A stretch of DNA of 64,000 nucleotides from JAMQPK01 sp963782595 (lineage in GTDB: Bacteria > Acidobacteriota > Vicinamibacteria > Vicinamibacterales > JAMQPK01): NCBI GenBank assembly GCA_963782595.1, contig CAWAKJ010000002.1, forward strand, positions 1,550,001-1,614,000. Reading direction: 5' to 3'. The position numbers and the translations under genes were made by a program. The notes under the pieces are model-generated. The model was given only the letters and a program-made list of their open reading frames with translations, was not told where the DNA came from and made no database searches. Positions 54,441 to 63,261 of this stretch are shown one piece after another (positions within the stretch are counted from its first letter, which is position 1; every line of letters starts with the position of its first letter).

Positions 54441-55649
54441 ATGGAATTTCGCTGCAGGTTGGTCACGGCTGCTGGTGAGATTGTCGAGGGCACCTACGCG
54501 GCAGAGAGCGAGGCGCGCCTTCGCCACGACTTCGAAACCCAGGGCCTGCACGTCCTCTCGCTCCGCAAGCGCAGCGTTCTGAGCGGCGGCAGCATCCTGC
54601 CGAAACGACGCAAGATCTCGCGTCACGAGTTCCTGGTCTTCAACCAGGAATTTGCGACGCTTCTGAAGGCCGGAATGCCCTTGGTGCAGTCTATAGACTT
54701 GCTGCGCCGTCAGGTGGTCAACCCGGTATTCCGCGGGGTGCTCGACGACGTTCACGAGAAGGTGCGGAGTGGCACGGCTCTGTCGGAGGCGTTCGCCGGC
54801 CATGGCGATCTGTTTCCCCGCGTGTATACGGCGTCTCTGCTCGCGGGCGAGCGCAGCGGCAATCTCGACGCCATTCTCCGCCGATACGTCGTCTACGAAA
54901 AGGTCATCGACACGGTCCGGCGCAAGACCATCTCGGCGCTGATTTATCCGTTGATCCTGGTCGTGCTGGCGATCGTGCTCGTCTCGATCATCGTGCTCAA
55001 AGTCGTGCCTGCGTTCAGCGATTTCTATGCGGGGTTCAACGCCGAGCTCCCGCTCTCGACGCGCATCATTCTGGGAGTTTCGGACTTCGCACAGCAGCAG
55101 TTTTTGTTGCTCGCCGCCGGCCTCGTCGTGGGAGGGGCCGCGTTCGCGGCGTGGATCCGGCAACCGGGTCAACGCGCGCAGTTCGACCACGTGGTGCTGA
55201 CGATTCCGTTTATCGGCGAGACCGCGCGCAAATTCGTGACGGCGCAGATGGCCCGGACTTTGGCGACGCTGCTTGGCGGCGGCATTCCGCTGGTGAATTC
55301 GCTGGAGGTGACCGCGCGGTCGGTCGGCAACCAGCACATGGGTAGAGAACTGGACGCGGTGACTCAGAGCGTCCGGGAAGGGCAGGGCCTGGCCGCGTCG
55401 CTCACCAAGCGCGGAGTCGTGCCGGACGTGGCCCTGAAGATGATCGAAGTCGGAGAATCGACCGGATCGCTTCAGGACATGTTGAGCAGCCTGGCCGACT
55501 TCTATGACGAAGAAGTGGAAACCTCGGTCAGCCGTTTTGTGACCTTGATCGAGCCGATGCTGCTGGTCGCAATGGGCTTGGTCATCGCGGTGCTCGTCCT
55601 CGCGCTGTACATGCCGTTGTTCCAGCTCAGCTCTGTTGTGAACCAGTGA
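54441..55649 (+). CDS. Type II secretion/type IV pilus inner-membrane platform protein (GspF/PilC)
   Basis: 402 residues. Two T2SSF domains with the usual transmembrane helices near 175-195, 210-230 and 375-395; FNQEFATLLKAGMPLVQSID and the second-copy AQMARTLATLLGGGIPLVNS are the family repeats. It forms the platform that couples the assembly ATPase to pilin polymerisation. The first gene of a nine-gene unit that continues to 63215. Confidence 0.9.
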   Translation: MEFRCRLVTAAGEIVEGTYAAESEARLRHDFETQGLHVLSLRKRSVLSGGSILPKRRKISRHEFLVFNQEFATLLKAGMPLVQSIDLLRRQVVNPVFRGVLDDVHEKVRSGTALSEAFAGHGDLFPRVYTASLLAGERSGNLDAILRRYVVYEKVIDTVRRKTISALIYPLILVVLAIVLVSIIVLKVVPAFSDFYAGFNAELPLSTRIILGVSDFAQQQFLLLAAGLVVGGAAFAAWIRQPGQRAQFDHVVLTIPFIGETARKFVTAQMARTLATLLGGGIPLVNSLEVTARSVGNQHMGRELDAVTQSVREGQGLAASLTKRGVVPDVALKMIEVGESTGSLQDMLSSLADFYDEEVETSVSRFVTLIEPMLLVAMGLVIAVLVLALYMPLFQLSSVVNQ

Positions 55650-55692
55650 GCAATCAGGTGTAACGGCGCGAGCAGCCGATACTTATTTCTAT

Positions 55693-57309
55693 ATGCCCGA
55701 TCCGCAAATTGCCGTATCCGCCGACGAGCGTCGCGCCGAGTACGAAGCCGCGCAGCGTCTGGCCAAGCGATACCGGCTCGAGTTCGTCGACATGGACCGG
55801 TTCCCGATCGATCAGGAACTTTTCCGCTCGATCCCTGCCGATCTGATGCTTCGGTACTCGTTCGTCCCGTACAAACGGCAGGGCAAGGCCCTCGTCATCG
55901 TGGTGCCCGACCCGACGGATCTGCCGCTCCTGGACGAGTTGTCGCACCTGCTCGGCACGCCGATTACGGTGACGGTCGGCGCGCGCTCGGCCATCGAATC
56001 GATCCTCAAGAAGAGCGAGAGCTCGCAGCGAGTCCTCGAGGAAGCCACCGAAAGCTTCCAGATTCAGCTGCTCAAAGACGACGACAACCTCGACGAGAAT
56101 CTCACCGTCGAGCGACTGACGAGCGACATCAGCCCGGTCATCAAGCTCGTGGACTCGACGATCTTCACGGCGATTCAGCGGCGCGCCAGCGATATCCACA
56201 TCGAGACGGGCGACGATGCGGTGCACATCAAGTACCGGATCGACGGTGTGCTGCAGCCGGCCATGCGTCCGATCGCGAAGCAGTTCCATTCGCCGATCAT
56301 CTCGCGCATCAAAGTCATGGCCGAGCTCGACATCGCGGAAAAGCGCGTGCCGCAGGACGGTCGGTTCAAGTTGAAGGTGCCGGGCAAGACCATCGACTTC
56401 CGCGTCTCGATCATGCCGAGCGTGCACGGCGAAGACGCCGTCATCCGCATCCTCGACAAAGAATCAATCAGCGAGCAGTTCCGCGAGCTGCGGCTCGATA
56501 TCCTGGGCTTTCCCGAGACCGAGCTCAAGCGGTTCCGCAAGTACATCGCCGAGCCCTACGGCATGGTGCTCGTCACGGGCCCCACCGGCAGCGGCAAGAC
56601 GACCACGCTGTACGCCGCGCTGTCGGAAATCAAATCGGTGGAAGACAAGATCATCACGATTGAGGATCCTGTCGAGTATCAATTGCGCGGCATCACGCAA
56701 ATCCCGATCAACGAAAAGAAAGGGCTGACGTTCGCCCGCGGGCTGCGGTCGATTCTGCGCCACGACCCCGACAAGATCATGGTGGGCGAGATCCGCGACC
56801 CTGAAACGGCGCAGATCGCGATTCAGTCGGCGCTGACCGGCCACCTCGTGTTCACGACGGTGCACGCCAACAACGTCATCGACGTGCTGGGCCGGTTCCT
56901 GAACATGGGGGTCGAGCCGTATCAGTTCGTGTCGGCGCTCAACTGCGTGCTTGCGCAGCGCCTTGTGCGCATCATCTGCGCCCACTGCAAGCGTCCGGTC
57001 AAAGTCAGCCGCGCGCTGCTCGAGGAATCGGCGATGGATCCGAACCTGGCAGACACGCAGACCTTCTACGAGGGCGCGGGCTGCATCGAGTGCGGCGGAA
57101 CCGGCTTCAAAGGCCGCATGGCGATTTGCGAGCTGCTCGACCTGACCGACTCCATTCGCGAGATGATTCTCGAGCGGCGTCCATCGTCCGAGATCAAGAA
57201 AACCGCCCACGAGGAGGGCATGCGATTCCTGCGCGAGTCGGCCGTGGAAAAAGTGCGGCTGGGCACCACCACGCTTCGCGAGATCAACAAGGTCACCTTT
57301 GTCGAGTAG
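55693..57309 (+). CDS. Type II secretion/type IV pilus assembly ATPase (GspE/PilB)
   Basis: 538 residues. MSHA-E type N-terminal domain (up to about 110), then the GspE ATPase: Walker A GPTGSGKT at 296-303, the Asp box ITIEDPVEYQLRGITQ, the His box GLRSILRHDPDKIMVGEIRD, Walker B and the Cys4 zinc motif CAHCKRP with CIECGGTGFKGR. Powers pilin or pseudopilin polymerisation. The N-domain and cysteine motif fit GspE/PilB rather than the retraction ATPase PilT, which is absent here. pilM overlaps its 3' end by 11 bases. Confidence 0.93.
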   Translation: MPDPQIAVSADERRAEYEAAQRLAKRYRLEFVDMDRFPIDQELFRSIPADLMLRYSFVPYKRQGKALVIVVPDPTDLPLLDELSHLLGTPITVTVGARSAIESILKKSESSQRVLEEATESFQIQLLKDDDNLDENLTVERLTSDISPVIKLVDSTIFTAIQRRASDIHIETGDDAVHIKYRIDGVLQPAMRPIAKQFHSPIISRIKVMAELDIAEKRVPQDGRFKLKVPGKTIDFRVSIMPSVHGEDAVIRILDKESISEQFRELRLDILGFPETELKRFRKYIAEPYGMVLVTGPTGSGKTTTLYAALSEIKSVEDKIITIEDPVEYQLRGITQIPINEKKGLTFARGLRSILRHDPDKIMVGEIRDPETAQIAIQSALTGHLVFTTVHANNVIDVLGRFLNMGVEPYQFVSALNCVLAQRLVRIICAHCKRPVKVSRALLEESAMDPNLADTQTFYEGAGCIECGGTGFKGRMAICELLDLTDSIREMILERRPSSEIKKTAHEEGMRFLRESAVEKVRLGTTTLREINKVTFVE

Positions 57310-58261
57310 ATCCTTCCTGTCTGCCGCGCCGCCAACCGTCGCGGTGCAAATCGCGAGACACCGCGTCTCCGCCGCGGCCGTGACTTCTCGCGTCGGGGGA
57401 CTCTCGATATCTGCGCACGCCGTCGAGCCGCTGCCGGCGGGAGCCGTGATACCCGCACTCAACGGGTCGAACATCGCCGAACCCAAAGTGGTCGCCTCGG
57501 CGCTGCAGCGCGTGTTCGAACGCATGGACGTCCGCCCGAAGCGCGTGGCGCTGGCCGTTCCCGATATGGTCGCCAAGGTCTCGCTGCTGAAGTTCGACAA
57601 AGTGCCCGACAGGGCGCACGATCTGCATGAGCTGGTTCGGTGGCAGGTACGGAAGGCCGCGCCGTTCCGCATCGAAGATGCGCAACTGAGCTTCGTACCG
57701 GGCCTCCAGGCGCTGGACGGCAGCACCGAGTTCGTCGTCATCATGGCGCGCAAAGACGTCGTCCGCGAGTACGAAGCCGTGTGCGAGGCCGCCGGCGCGC
57801 AGGCGGGTATCGTCGATCTCGTCACCTTCAACGTGATCAACGCCGTGCTCGCAGGACGGGACGCGCCCGCTGACGACTGGCTGCTCGTTCACGTCACCCA
57901 GGAAGACGCCACGATGGCGATTCTTCGTGGTCAACACCTCGTGTTCTTCAGAAACCGCGATGCCGAGAGTGAGGGCGGGCTCGCGGACATGGTCCACCAG
58001 ACAGCGATGTATTACGAGGATCGCCTGAGCGGTGCCGGCTTCGGCCGGGTGGTACTGGCAGGCGGCGGATCGCCGGCCACCGACGGCGGGCAGGACGCCG
58101 ACTATCTCCGCCAGGCTCTCGAGCAACGCCTTGGCACGCGCGTCGATACCATCGACCCGCGAGGCGCCGCCACGTTGACCGATCGTATCAACGCAAGTAC
58201 GGAGTTGCTCGACGCGCTGGCGCCGCTCGTGGGCCTGCTGGTGCGGGAACGGGCCGCCTGA
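57299..58261 (+). CDS. PilM-like actin-fold assembly protein
   Basis: 320 residues from TTG 57299, inside the end of the ATPase gene. Actin-like fold with a short N-terminus; PKRVALAVPDMVAKVSLLKF, FRIEDAQLSFVPGL, GFGRVVLAGGGSPAT and LEQRLGTRVDTIDP are consistent with PilM of type IV pili or GspL-type proteins. It binds the N-terminal tail of PilN at the inner membrane. Identity rests mainly on gene order before pilN and pilO. Confidence 0.8.
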   Translation: MSSRSFLSAAPPTVAVQIARHRVSAAAVTSRVGGLSISAHAVEPLPAGAVIPALNGSNIAEPKVVASALQRVFERMDVRPKRVALAVPDMVAKVSLLKFDKVPDRAHDLHELVRWQVRKAAPFRIEDAQLSFVPGLQALDGSTEFVVIMARKDVVREYEAVCEAAGAQAGIVDLVTFNVINAVLAGRDAPADDWLLVHVTQEDATMAILRGQHLVFFRNRDAESEGGLADMVHQTAMYYEDRLSGAGFGRVVLAGGGSPATDGGQDADYLRQALEQRLGTRVDTIDPRGAATLTDRINASTELLDALAPLVGLLVRERAA

Positions 58262-58264
58262 GCG

Positions 58265-58822
58265 ATGCTGCGGACGAACCTCTCGACTCGTCCTTTCTAC
58301 AACGAGCGCAGCGTCCATGGGGCGCTCGTGGCGATCGCGCTCGTCGTCGCGCTCTTCACGATTTTCAATCTGACGCAGATCGTACTGCTCGCGAGGCGCC
58401 ATTCCGCCCTCAGCAGTCAGGTATCGGCAGCCGACACGCGGGCGCGCGAGCTCCGCGCACATGCGACACAGACACGGCAGGGCGTCGATACCAAGCAGCT
58501 CGACTCCATTTCGGGCGCGGCCCGCGAGGTGAACGAAATCATCAATCAGCGCCTGTTTTCGTGGACCGATCTGCTGAACCGGCTCGAGTCGACGCTCCCC
58601 GACGACGTGCGCATCACGTCGCTGCGGCCGAGAGTCGATCGCGACGGGACGGTGACGGTGCAGATGACCGTTGCCGGCCGCAGCGTCGACGACATCGAGC
58701 AATTCATGGCGAACCTCGAACAGACCACGGCGTTCACCGATGTGTTCCCGCTGCAGGACGAGCGCGGAGAGGGTGGCGTTATTCAGGCCACACTCGAGGG
58801 GAAATATGCGCCTGCCCATTAA
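58265..58822 (+). CDS. PilN-like inner-membrane assembly protein
   Basis: 185 residues. A short N-terminal motif LRTNLSTRPFYNER (the PilM-binding LNLLPWRE-like segment), one transmembrane helix (about 20-40), a coiled coil and a ferredoxin-like C-terminal domain with SLRPRVDRDGTVTVQMTVAG. Forms a heterodimer with PilO in the alignment complex. It starts 3 bases after pilM and its end overlaps pilO. Confidence 0.8.
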   Translation: MLRTNLSTRPFYNERSVHGALVAIALVVALFTIFNLTQIVLLARRHSALSSQVSAADTRARELRAHATQTRQGVDTKQLDSISGAAREVNEIINQRLFSWTDLLNRLESTLPDDVRITSLRPRVDRDGTVTVQMTVAGRSVDDIEQFMANLEQTTAFTDVFPLQDERGEGGVIQATLEGKYAPAH

Positions 58823-59384
58823 GCGCATCTTCCAGGAAAAGCGACGCGTGACGGTGCCAGTGCTGGCCGGGCTCGTCCTCAATGTCGTGTTGTACGCGGC
58901 TGTGGTGTTTCCGCTTGCGGCGCGCGCGCGCGGCGCCCAGGCACGGGCCGAGGCTGCCACCGTCGAGCTGCAGGCCGCCGAGCGGGAAGACGCGAATGCG
59001 CGCGGGATGGTGCAGAGCCGCGATCGCACGGACGCCGCATTGAAATCCTTCTACAAAGACGTGCTGCCGTCGAGCTTTGCCCAGGCGCGCGGTGCCACCT
59101 TCCTGCGGCTGGCGCAGCTTGCCGAGCAACACAACCTGGAGCAATCGGATCGTCAAGCCGATCGCGACTTCGATAAGGATTCCACGCTCGCGCGCATGCG
59201 GATCTCGATGTCGCTGCAGGGCAATTACGACGACATTCGCCAGTTCATCTATCAGGTCGAATCGGGCACCGACTTCATCGTGATCGACAGCGTGAGCCTG
59301 CGTCAGGGTGCCGAGCCAGGGTCGCCGCTGATCCTCGACCTGAACTTGTCGACTTACTACCGAAAAGGGCCAGATGGCGCGTAG
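58806..59384 (+). CDS. PilO-like inner-membrane assembly protein
   Basis: 192 residues from ATG 58806, which lies in the pilN tail; the long upstream part of the open frame is just read-through. One transmembrane helix (about 14-34) and a coiled coil (AQARAEAATVELQAAEREDA) are followed by a ferredoxin-like domain containing ISMSLQGNYDDIRQFIYQVE, as in PilO. Pairs with PilN. Confidence 0.78.
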   Translation: MRLPIKRIFQEKRRVTVPVLAGLVLNVVLYAAVVFPLAARARGAQARAEAATVELQAAEREDANARGMVQSRDRTDAALKSFYKDVLPSSFAQARGATFLRLAQLAEQHNLEQSDRQADRDFDKDSTLARMRISMSLQGNYDDIRQFIYQVESGTDFIVIDSVSLRQGAEPGSPLILDLNLSTYYRKGPDGA

Positions 59385-59928
59385 CCGGCAGCGGGAACTC
59401 GCGCTCGCGTCAGTGGCGATCCTGGTGCTGGCCGTGGCGGTATGGGCCATGCGGCCCGCCAGGCGCGCGGCCGGCGTCCCTGCGCCCTCGACATCGGCGC
59501 CCGCCAGTGCTGCGCAGGGAGGCACAACCAAGCCGCTCTCGCAGGTGAATCTCGAGGCCCTCGACGGCGAACGCCCTCAGCCCGAAGACAGCGTCCGCAA
59601 TCCTTTCAGGTTCAAGGCACCGCCGGCTCCACCGCCAATGCCACCCTCGATCGTCAAAGAACCGCCGCCCACGGCGCAGACCCAACCTGGTCTCGCTCAG
59701 CCGCCACCACCGGCCAGAATTGCCCTTAAGTACATCGGCGACATGGCCGATCCCGCCAAACCGGGAGCAAAGATCGCGATTCTGAGCGACGCCCGTGGCG
59801 TGTACTACGGCCGTGAAGGCGAGGTCATCGAAGGCCGATATCGGATAGTGAAGATCGGCGTAGAATCGGTTGACCTCGCGTATCTGGACGGCCGCGGGCG
59901 TCAGACCATCAGGCAAAACGGACAATAA
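59374..59928 (+). CDS. PilP-like pilus/secretion assembly protein
   Basis: 184 residues. N-terminal transmembrane helix or signal anchor, a Pro-rich linker (PPAPPPMPPSIVKEPPPTAQ) and a small beta domain with AKIAILSDARGVYYGREGEV and VDLAYLDGRGRQTIRQ. In type IV systems PilP links the PilN/PilO complex to the secretin. It has no lipobox, unlike classical PilP; the link to secretin is inferred from gene order. It overlaps pilO by 11 bases. Confidence 0.68.
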   Translation: MARSRQRELALASVAILVLAVAVWAMRPARRAAGVPAPSTSAPASAAQGGTTKPLSQVNLEALDGERPQPEDSVRNPFRFKAPPAPPPMPPSIVKEPPPTAQTQPGLAQPPPPARIALKYIGDMADPAKPGAKIAILSDARGVYYGREGEVIEGRYRIVKIGVESVDLAYLDGRGRQTIRQNGQ

Positions 59929-59936
59929 CCCGCGAA

Positions 59937-62333
59937 ATGAGACGACTGACCAGGGCCGCCGCGCTCTTGCTCGCTTTTGCTCTACTTACCAGCTGCGCAG
60001 CTGGGAAGGCCTTCCAGCGGGGCGAAGAGCGGGCGCTCGTGGGCGACTGGGATTCGGCCGTCACCTATTACCGCCAGGCGCTGCAGGCCAAGCCGAACCA
60101 GCCCGAATACCGCATCGCGCTCGAACGGGCCATGTTGAGCGCGTCGCGCGTGCACTTCGATTCCGCGCGGCAGCTCGAGGCGAAGGACCAGCTCGACGCC
60201 GCCCTGCAGGAATACAGGCGCACGGTGGAATACGACCCGGGCAACACGCAGGCGATCGACAGGATCGTTCAGCTCGAGCGGGTCATCCGCGACCGCATCG
60301 AGGCCTCGAGGCCCAAGCCGCCGATCGTCCAGCTCCGCGATGCCGCACGCCAGGTGAGCGCCGCGCCGCTGCTGAATCCCGCCTCGCGCGCGCCGCTGGA
60401 TTACCGGTTCACCGCGGCGAGCCTTCGAGACATTCTCACGTTCATCAGCAACGCCACGGGCATCAACGTCATCTACGACGCGAGCTTCGTGGACCGGTCG
60501 GTCACCGCGACCCTGACCGGATCGATCGAGCAGGTGCTCAATACGTTGCTCTCGTCCAACGGGTTCTTCTACACCGTGCTCGACGAGCGGACGATTGTCG
60601 TCGCGCTCGACTCGGCACCGAACCGGTTGAAGTACGAACGGCAGGTCGCGTTGACGATTCCGCTCTCGTACGTGGATGCAACCGAGCTCGTGACGATGCT
60701 GACGGCCGTCACCAGGACGACGACGGGCGTCACGATTCCGCCGGTGATCATCCCGAACAAGACGAACAACACCATCACGATCCGCGCCACGGAGCCCGTG
60801 CTGGCCGTCATCCGCGAGCTCGTCGTCACCAATGACAAACCGCGGGCGGAGATCACGCTCGATGTCGAGATTCTCGAGGTCAGCCGCACGCGCGAGAAAG
60901 AGCTCGGGCTGAATCTGACGGCGAACCAGATTGGTGTCATCTTCTCTCCGGATCAGGCGCCGCCGGGCGCGGCTGGCGCGCCGGCAGGATCGACCGGGAC
61001 GACGGATTCGCGTCCGTTCAACCTGAACACGATTACGCAGGGCGTGAGCACCGCCGACTTTTATCTGACGGTGCCGCAGGCCATCATCAAGTTCCTCGCG
61101 ACTGACGTGAACACGAAATTTCTTGCCTCCACGCAGTTACGTGGTTCGGAAGGCGCGCAGTTGACTCTGAAGGTCGGCGCGGATGAGCCGTTCCTCGCCA
61201 CGCAGTTTTCACCCATTGCCGGAGGCGGCCCGAACATCAACCCTGTGTCGTCGTACAACTTCCGAACGGTCGGCATCAACGTGCAGGCGACGCCGCGTCT
61301 CGTCACTGAAGAAGGCGACATTCTGATGGACCTGATCATGTCGAACGACACGCTCGGTCCGACACGACTGGTCGGCGGCGCACCAGCGCCGTCGTTTCCG
61401 ACGCGCAGCGTCACGACCAAGCTCCGGCTGCGCGACGGAGAGTCACATCTGATCGCCGGTCTCCTTCAGGATGACGAGCGCCGATCCATGACGGGCATAC
61501 CTGGAGCGCTCTCGGTACCTGTCCTGAAGTACCTGTTCGCGGCCTCCGACGACACGATCGCGCAGACCGACATCGTGATGCTGCTCACGCCGCGCATCAT
61601 CCGGACGCACGAATACTCGGCGCGCGATCTCAGTCCCATTTACGTCGGCACCAACCAGAATTTCGGATTGACGGGTCCGCCGCCGCTGATTGCTCCGCTG
61701 CCAGTTGAAGAACCGCCCGCTGCCACGGCGCCGGCACCGCCGGCCGCCGTGCCGCAGACCCCCGGACCGACGGGCTCGCCAGTGCCGGCCACGCCGGTGC
61801 CGACCGCGCCGCAGACGGGTCCCCCGGCGCCTCTGCAGCCTCCTGCACCGGTGACGCCGCAGAGTCAGGCCGCGCCACAAACGCCGCCTGACGGCCCCGC
61901 GCCGACGACTCTTACGCAAACCGCCCAGGTGTCCATCAACGCGCCGGCCGGGGACGTGCGTGTGGGGGCCGGTCCATACCTGGTGCCCATCTACGCCAAC
62001 AACGTGTCCCGGGCGTCCACTGTGACGCTGACGGTGACCTATAACCCCGCCGTCCTGCGCATGCGCACCCTGCAGGAGGGCAGTTTCCTGCGGCAGAACG
62101 GGGTCAACGTGGTCTTCACGCCGAACAGCGACGCGGCCACCGGCCGTATCGACCTCGCCTTCGTGCGTACCGGCGATACCGTGGGCGCGTCGGGAGCCGG
62201 ACTGTTGGCCGCGTTGCAATTCGACGCGGTCGGCCCCGGAACGTCGCAGATGACGATTAGCGGTGTCATGGCCAGTCCCACCGGCGGAACGATTCCCGTC
62301 AGGTTTACGCCAGCCGCGATTGTCGTACGATAG
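59937..62333 (+). CDS. Secretin (PilQ/GspD-like) with C-terminal cohesin-like domain
   Basis: 798 residues. A lipobox (LTSC, Cys20) is followed by a TPR-like helical part (FQRGEERALVGDWDSAVTYY), N-type ring domains (ITFIS-like segment, IPPVIIPNKTNNTITIRATE), and the secretin pore domain with LRLRDGESHLIAGLLQDDER and VPVLKYLFAASDD. A Pro/Ala/Thr linker (about 580-655) leads to a cohesin-like domain (about 657-798: VSINAPAGDVRVGAGPYLV, then VTLTVTYNPAVLRMRTLQEG). The secretin forms the outer-membrane gate; such cohesin fusions are not standard for PilQ, and the extra domain may hold the ring, dock a partner or face outward. It is the last core component before the pseudopilins. Confidence 0.9.
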   Translation: MRRLTRAAALLLAFALLTSCAAGKAFQRGEERALVGDWDSAVTYYRQALQAKPNQPEYRIALERAMLSASRVHFDSARQLEAKDQLDAALQEYRRTVEYDPGNTQAIDRIVQLERVIRDRIEASRPKPPIVQLRDAARQVSAAPLLNPASRAPLDYRFTAASLRDILTFISNATGINVIYDASFVDRSVTATLTGSIEQVLNTLLSSNGFFYTVLDERTIVVALDSAPNRLKYERQVALTIPLSYVDATELVTMLTAVTRTTTGVTIPPVIIPNKTNNTITIRATEPVLAVIRELVVTNDKPRAEITLDVEILEVSRTREKELGLNLTANQIGVIFSPDQAPPGAAGAPAGSTGTTDSRPFNLNTITQGVSTADFYLTVPQAIIKFLATDVNTKFLASTQLRGSEGAQLTLKVGADEPFLATQFSPIAGGGPNINPVSSYNFRTVGINVQATPRLVTEEGDILMDLIMSNDTLGPTRLVGGAPAPSFPTRSVTTKLRLRDGESHLIAGLLQDDERRSMTGIPGALSVPVLKYLFAASDDTIAQTDIVMLLTPRIIRTHEYSARDLSPIYVGTNQNFGLTGPPPLIAPLPVEEPPAATAPAPPAAVPQTPGPTGSPVPATPVPTAPQTGPPAPLQPPAPVTPQSQAAPQTPPDGPAPTTLTQTAQVSINAPAGDVRVGAGPYLVPIYANNVSRASTVTLTVTYNPAVLRMRTLQEGSFLRQNGVNVVFTPNSDAATGRIDLAFVRTGDTVGASGAGLLAALQFDAVGPGTSQMTISGVMASPTGGTIPVRFTPAAIVVR

Positions 62334-62338
62334 AAGTA

Positions 62339-62803
62339 GTGAACCAGCGGGGCTTTACATTCGTCGAGATGGTGGTGGTGACTGCCATCGTCGGGATTCT
62401 GGCGTCGGCGGCGCTGCCGCTTGCGCGCGTCACGATGCAGCGCAATCGCGAGATCGAGCTGCGCCGCGGTCTACGCGAGATCCGGATAGCCATCGACAAG
62501 TACCACGACGCCGTGGAACAAAATCTCATCTCGGCCAACGATGTCGACAACGACGCAGAAGGGTATCCCCCGACGCTGCAGGTGCTGGTGGAGGGCGTCA
62601 CGCCGGCCAACGACACGACGGGGCGGAAGCTCCGCTACCTTCGCCGTATCCCGATCGATCCGATGACCCGCTCAACCGATTGGGGACTGCGGTCGACGCG
62701 CGACCAGCCCGATACGCGATCATGGGGCGGGCGAAACGTTTACGACATCTATACCAAGAGTACTGGCCGTGGGCTGGATGGAACGAACTATCGTGAGTGG
62801 TAG
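62339..62803 (+). CDS. GspG-type major pseudopilin-like protein
   Basis: 154 residues from GTG 62339. Prepilin leader MNQRG, then FTFVEMVVVTAIVGILASA with Glu at +5, so a prepilin peptidase substrate. The body has the GspG-like end (YDIYTKSTGRGLDGTNYREW). Part of a pseudopilus or pilus. It begins 5 bases after the secretin stop. Confidence 0.85.
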   Translation: MNQRGFTFVEMVVVTAIVGILASAALPLARVTMQRNREIELRRGLREIRIAIDKYHDAVEQNLISANDVDNDAEGYPPTLQVLVEGVTPANDTTGRKLRYLRRIPIDPMTRSTDWGLRSTRDQPDTRSWGGRNVYDIYTKSTGRGLDGTNYREW

Positions 62804-63215
62804 GTGGCGCGCCTTCGCTAAGGCTCCGGCGCGACAGGGCGGCTTCACGCTGATGGAGCTGCTGATCGTGATCACGCTCATCGTGATTCTGGCCGGCATC
62901 TCGCTGTCGATGCACGCGACAAGCGTGCGACGCGCGAAGGAAGCCGTGTTGAAGGAGAACCTTTTCCGTCTCAACTCATCCCTCGACGAGTACTACGCCG
63001 ACAAAGGGACGTGGCCTTCGGACCTCTCGGCGCTCGTGTCCGAAAACTACATGAGGCAGATTCCAAGGGATCCCTTCACCGAATCGTCCGACACCTGGCA
63101 GATTGAGATGTCGGAGCCCGATCCGTCCAACCCCGATGCCGCGCCTGGCGTGCGCGGCGTTAAAAGCGGCGCGCCCGGCGTCGCCCTCGACGGCACGAAC
63201 TACACGGATTGGTGA
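62793..63215 (+). CDS. Second GspG-type pseudopilin
   Basis: 140 residues from GTG 62793, overlapping the first pseudopilin's end by 11 bases. The leader is unusually long and basic (about 17 residues, RWRAFAKAPARQGG) before FTLMELLIVITLIVILAGIS with Glu at +5; part of that leader is coded by a copy of the dispersed GCCTTCGC element. The body and its end (GVALDGTNYTDW) match GspG and the first copy. It is the last gene of the operon. Confidence 0.85.
   Translation: MSGRWRAFAKAPARQGGFTLMELLIVITLIVILAGISLSMHATSVRRAKEAVLKENLFRLNSSLDEYYADKGTWPSDLSALVSENYMRQIPRDPFTESSDTWQIEMSEPDPSNPDAAPGVRGVKSGAPGVALDGTNYTDW
62806..62840. repeat. Dispersed GCCTTCGC / CTCCGGCGCGACAGG element inside the pseudopilin leader
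   Basis: gcgcgccttcgctaaggctc followed by cggcgcgacaggg repeats the order found in rnpB (29264-29301) and at 3858. It is translated as part of the prepilin leader. Confidence 0.7.
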
Positions 63216-63226
63216 GAGTGTTTCCG

Positions 63227-63261
63227 GAAGTAAAAGGTAGAAAGTAAAAAGTAGAAAGTGC
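63227..63261. repeat. Heptanucleotide array, five AAAGTA-type units
   Basis: GAAGTAA, AAGGTAG, AAAGTAA, AAAGTAG, AAAGTGC. It starts 12 bases after the pseudopilin stop and runs into the stop of the convergent minus-strand gene (CTA 63261-63263). Confidence 0.8.
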
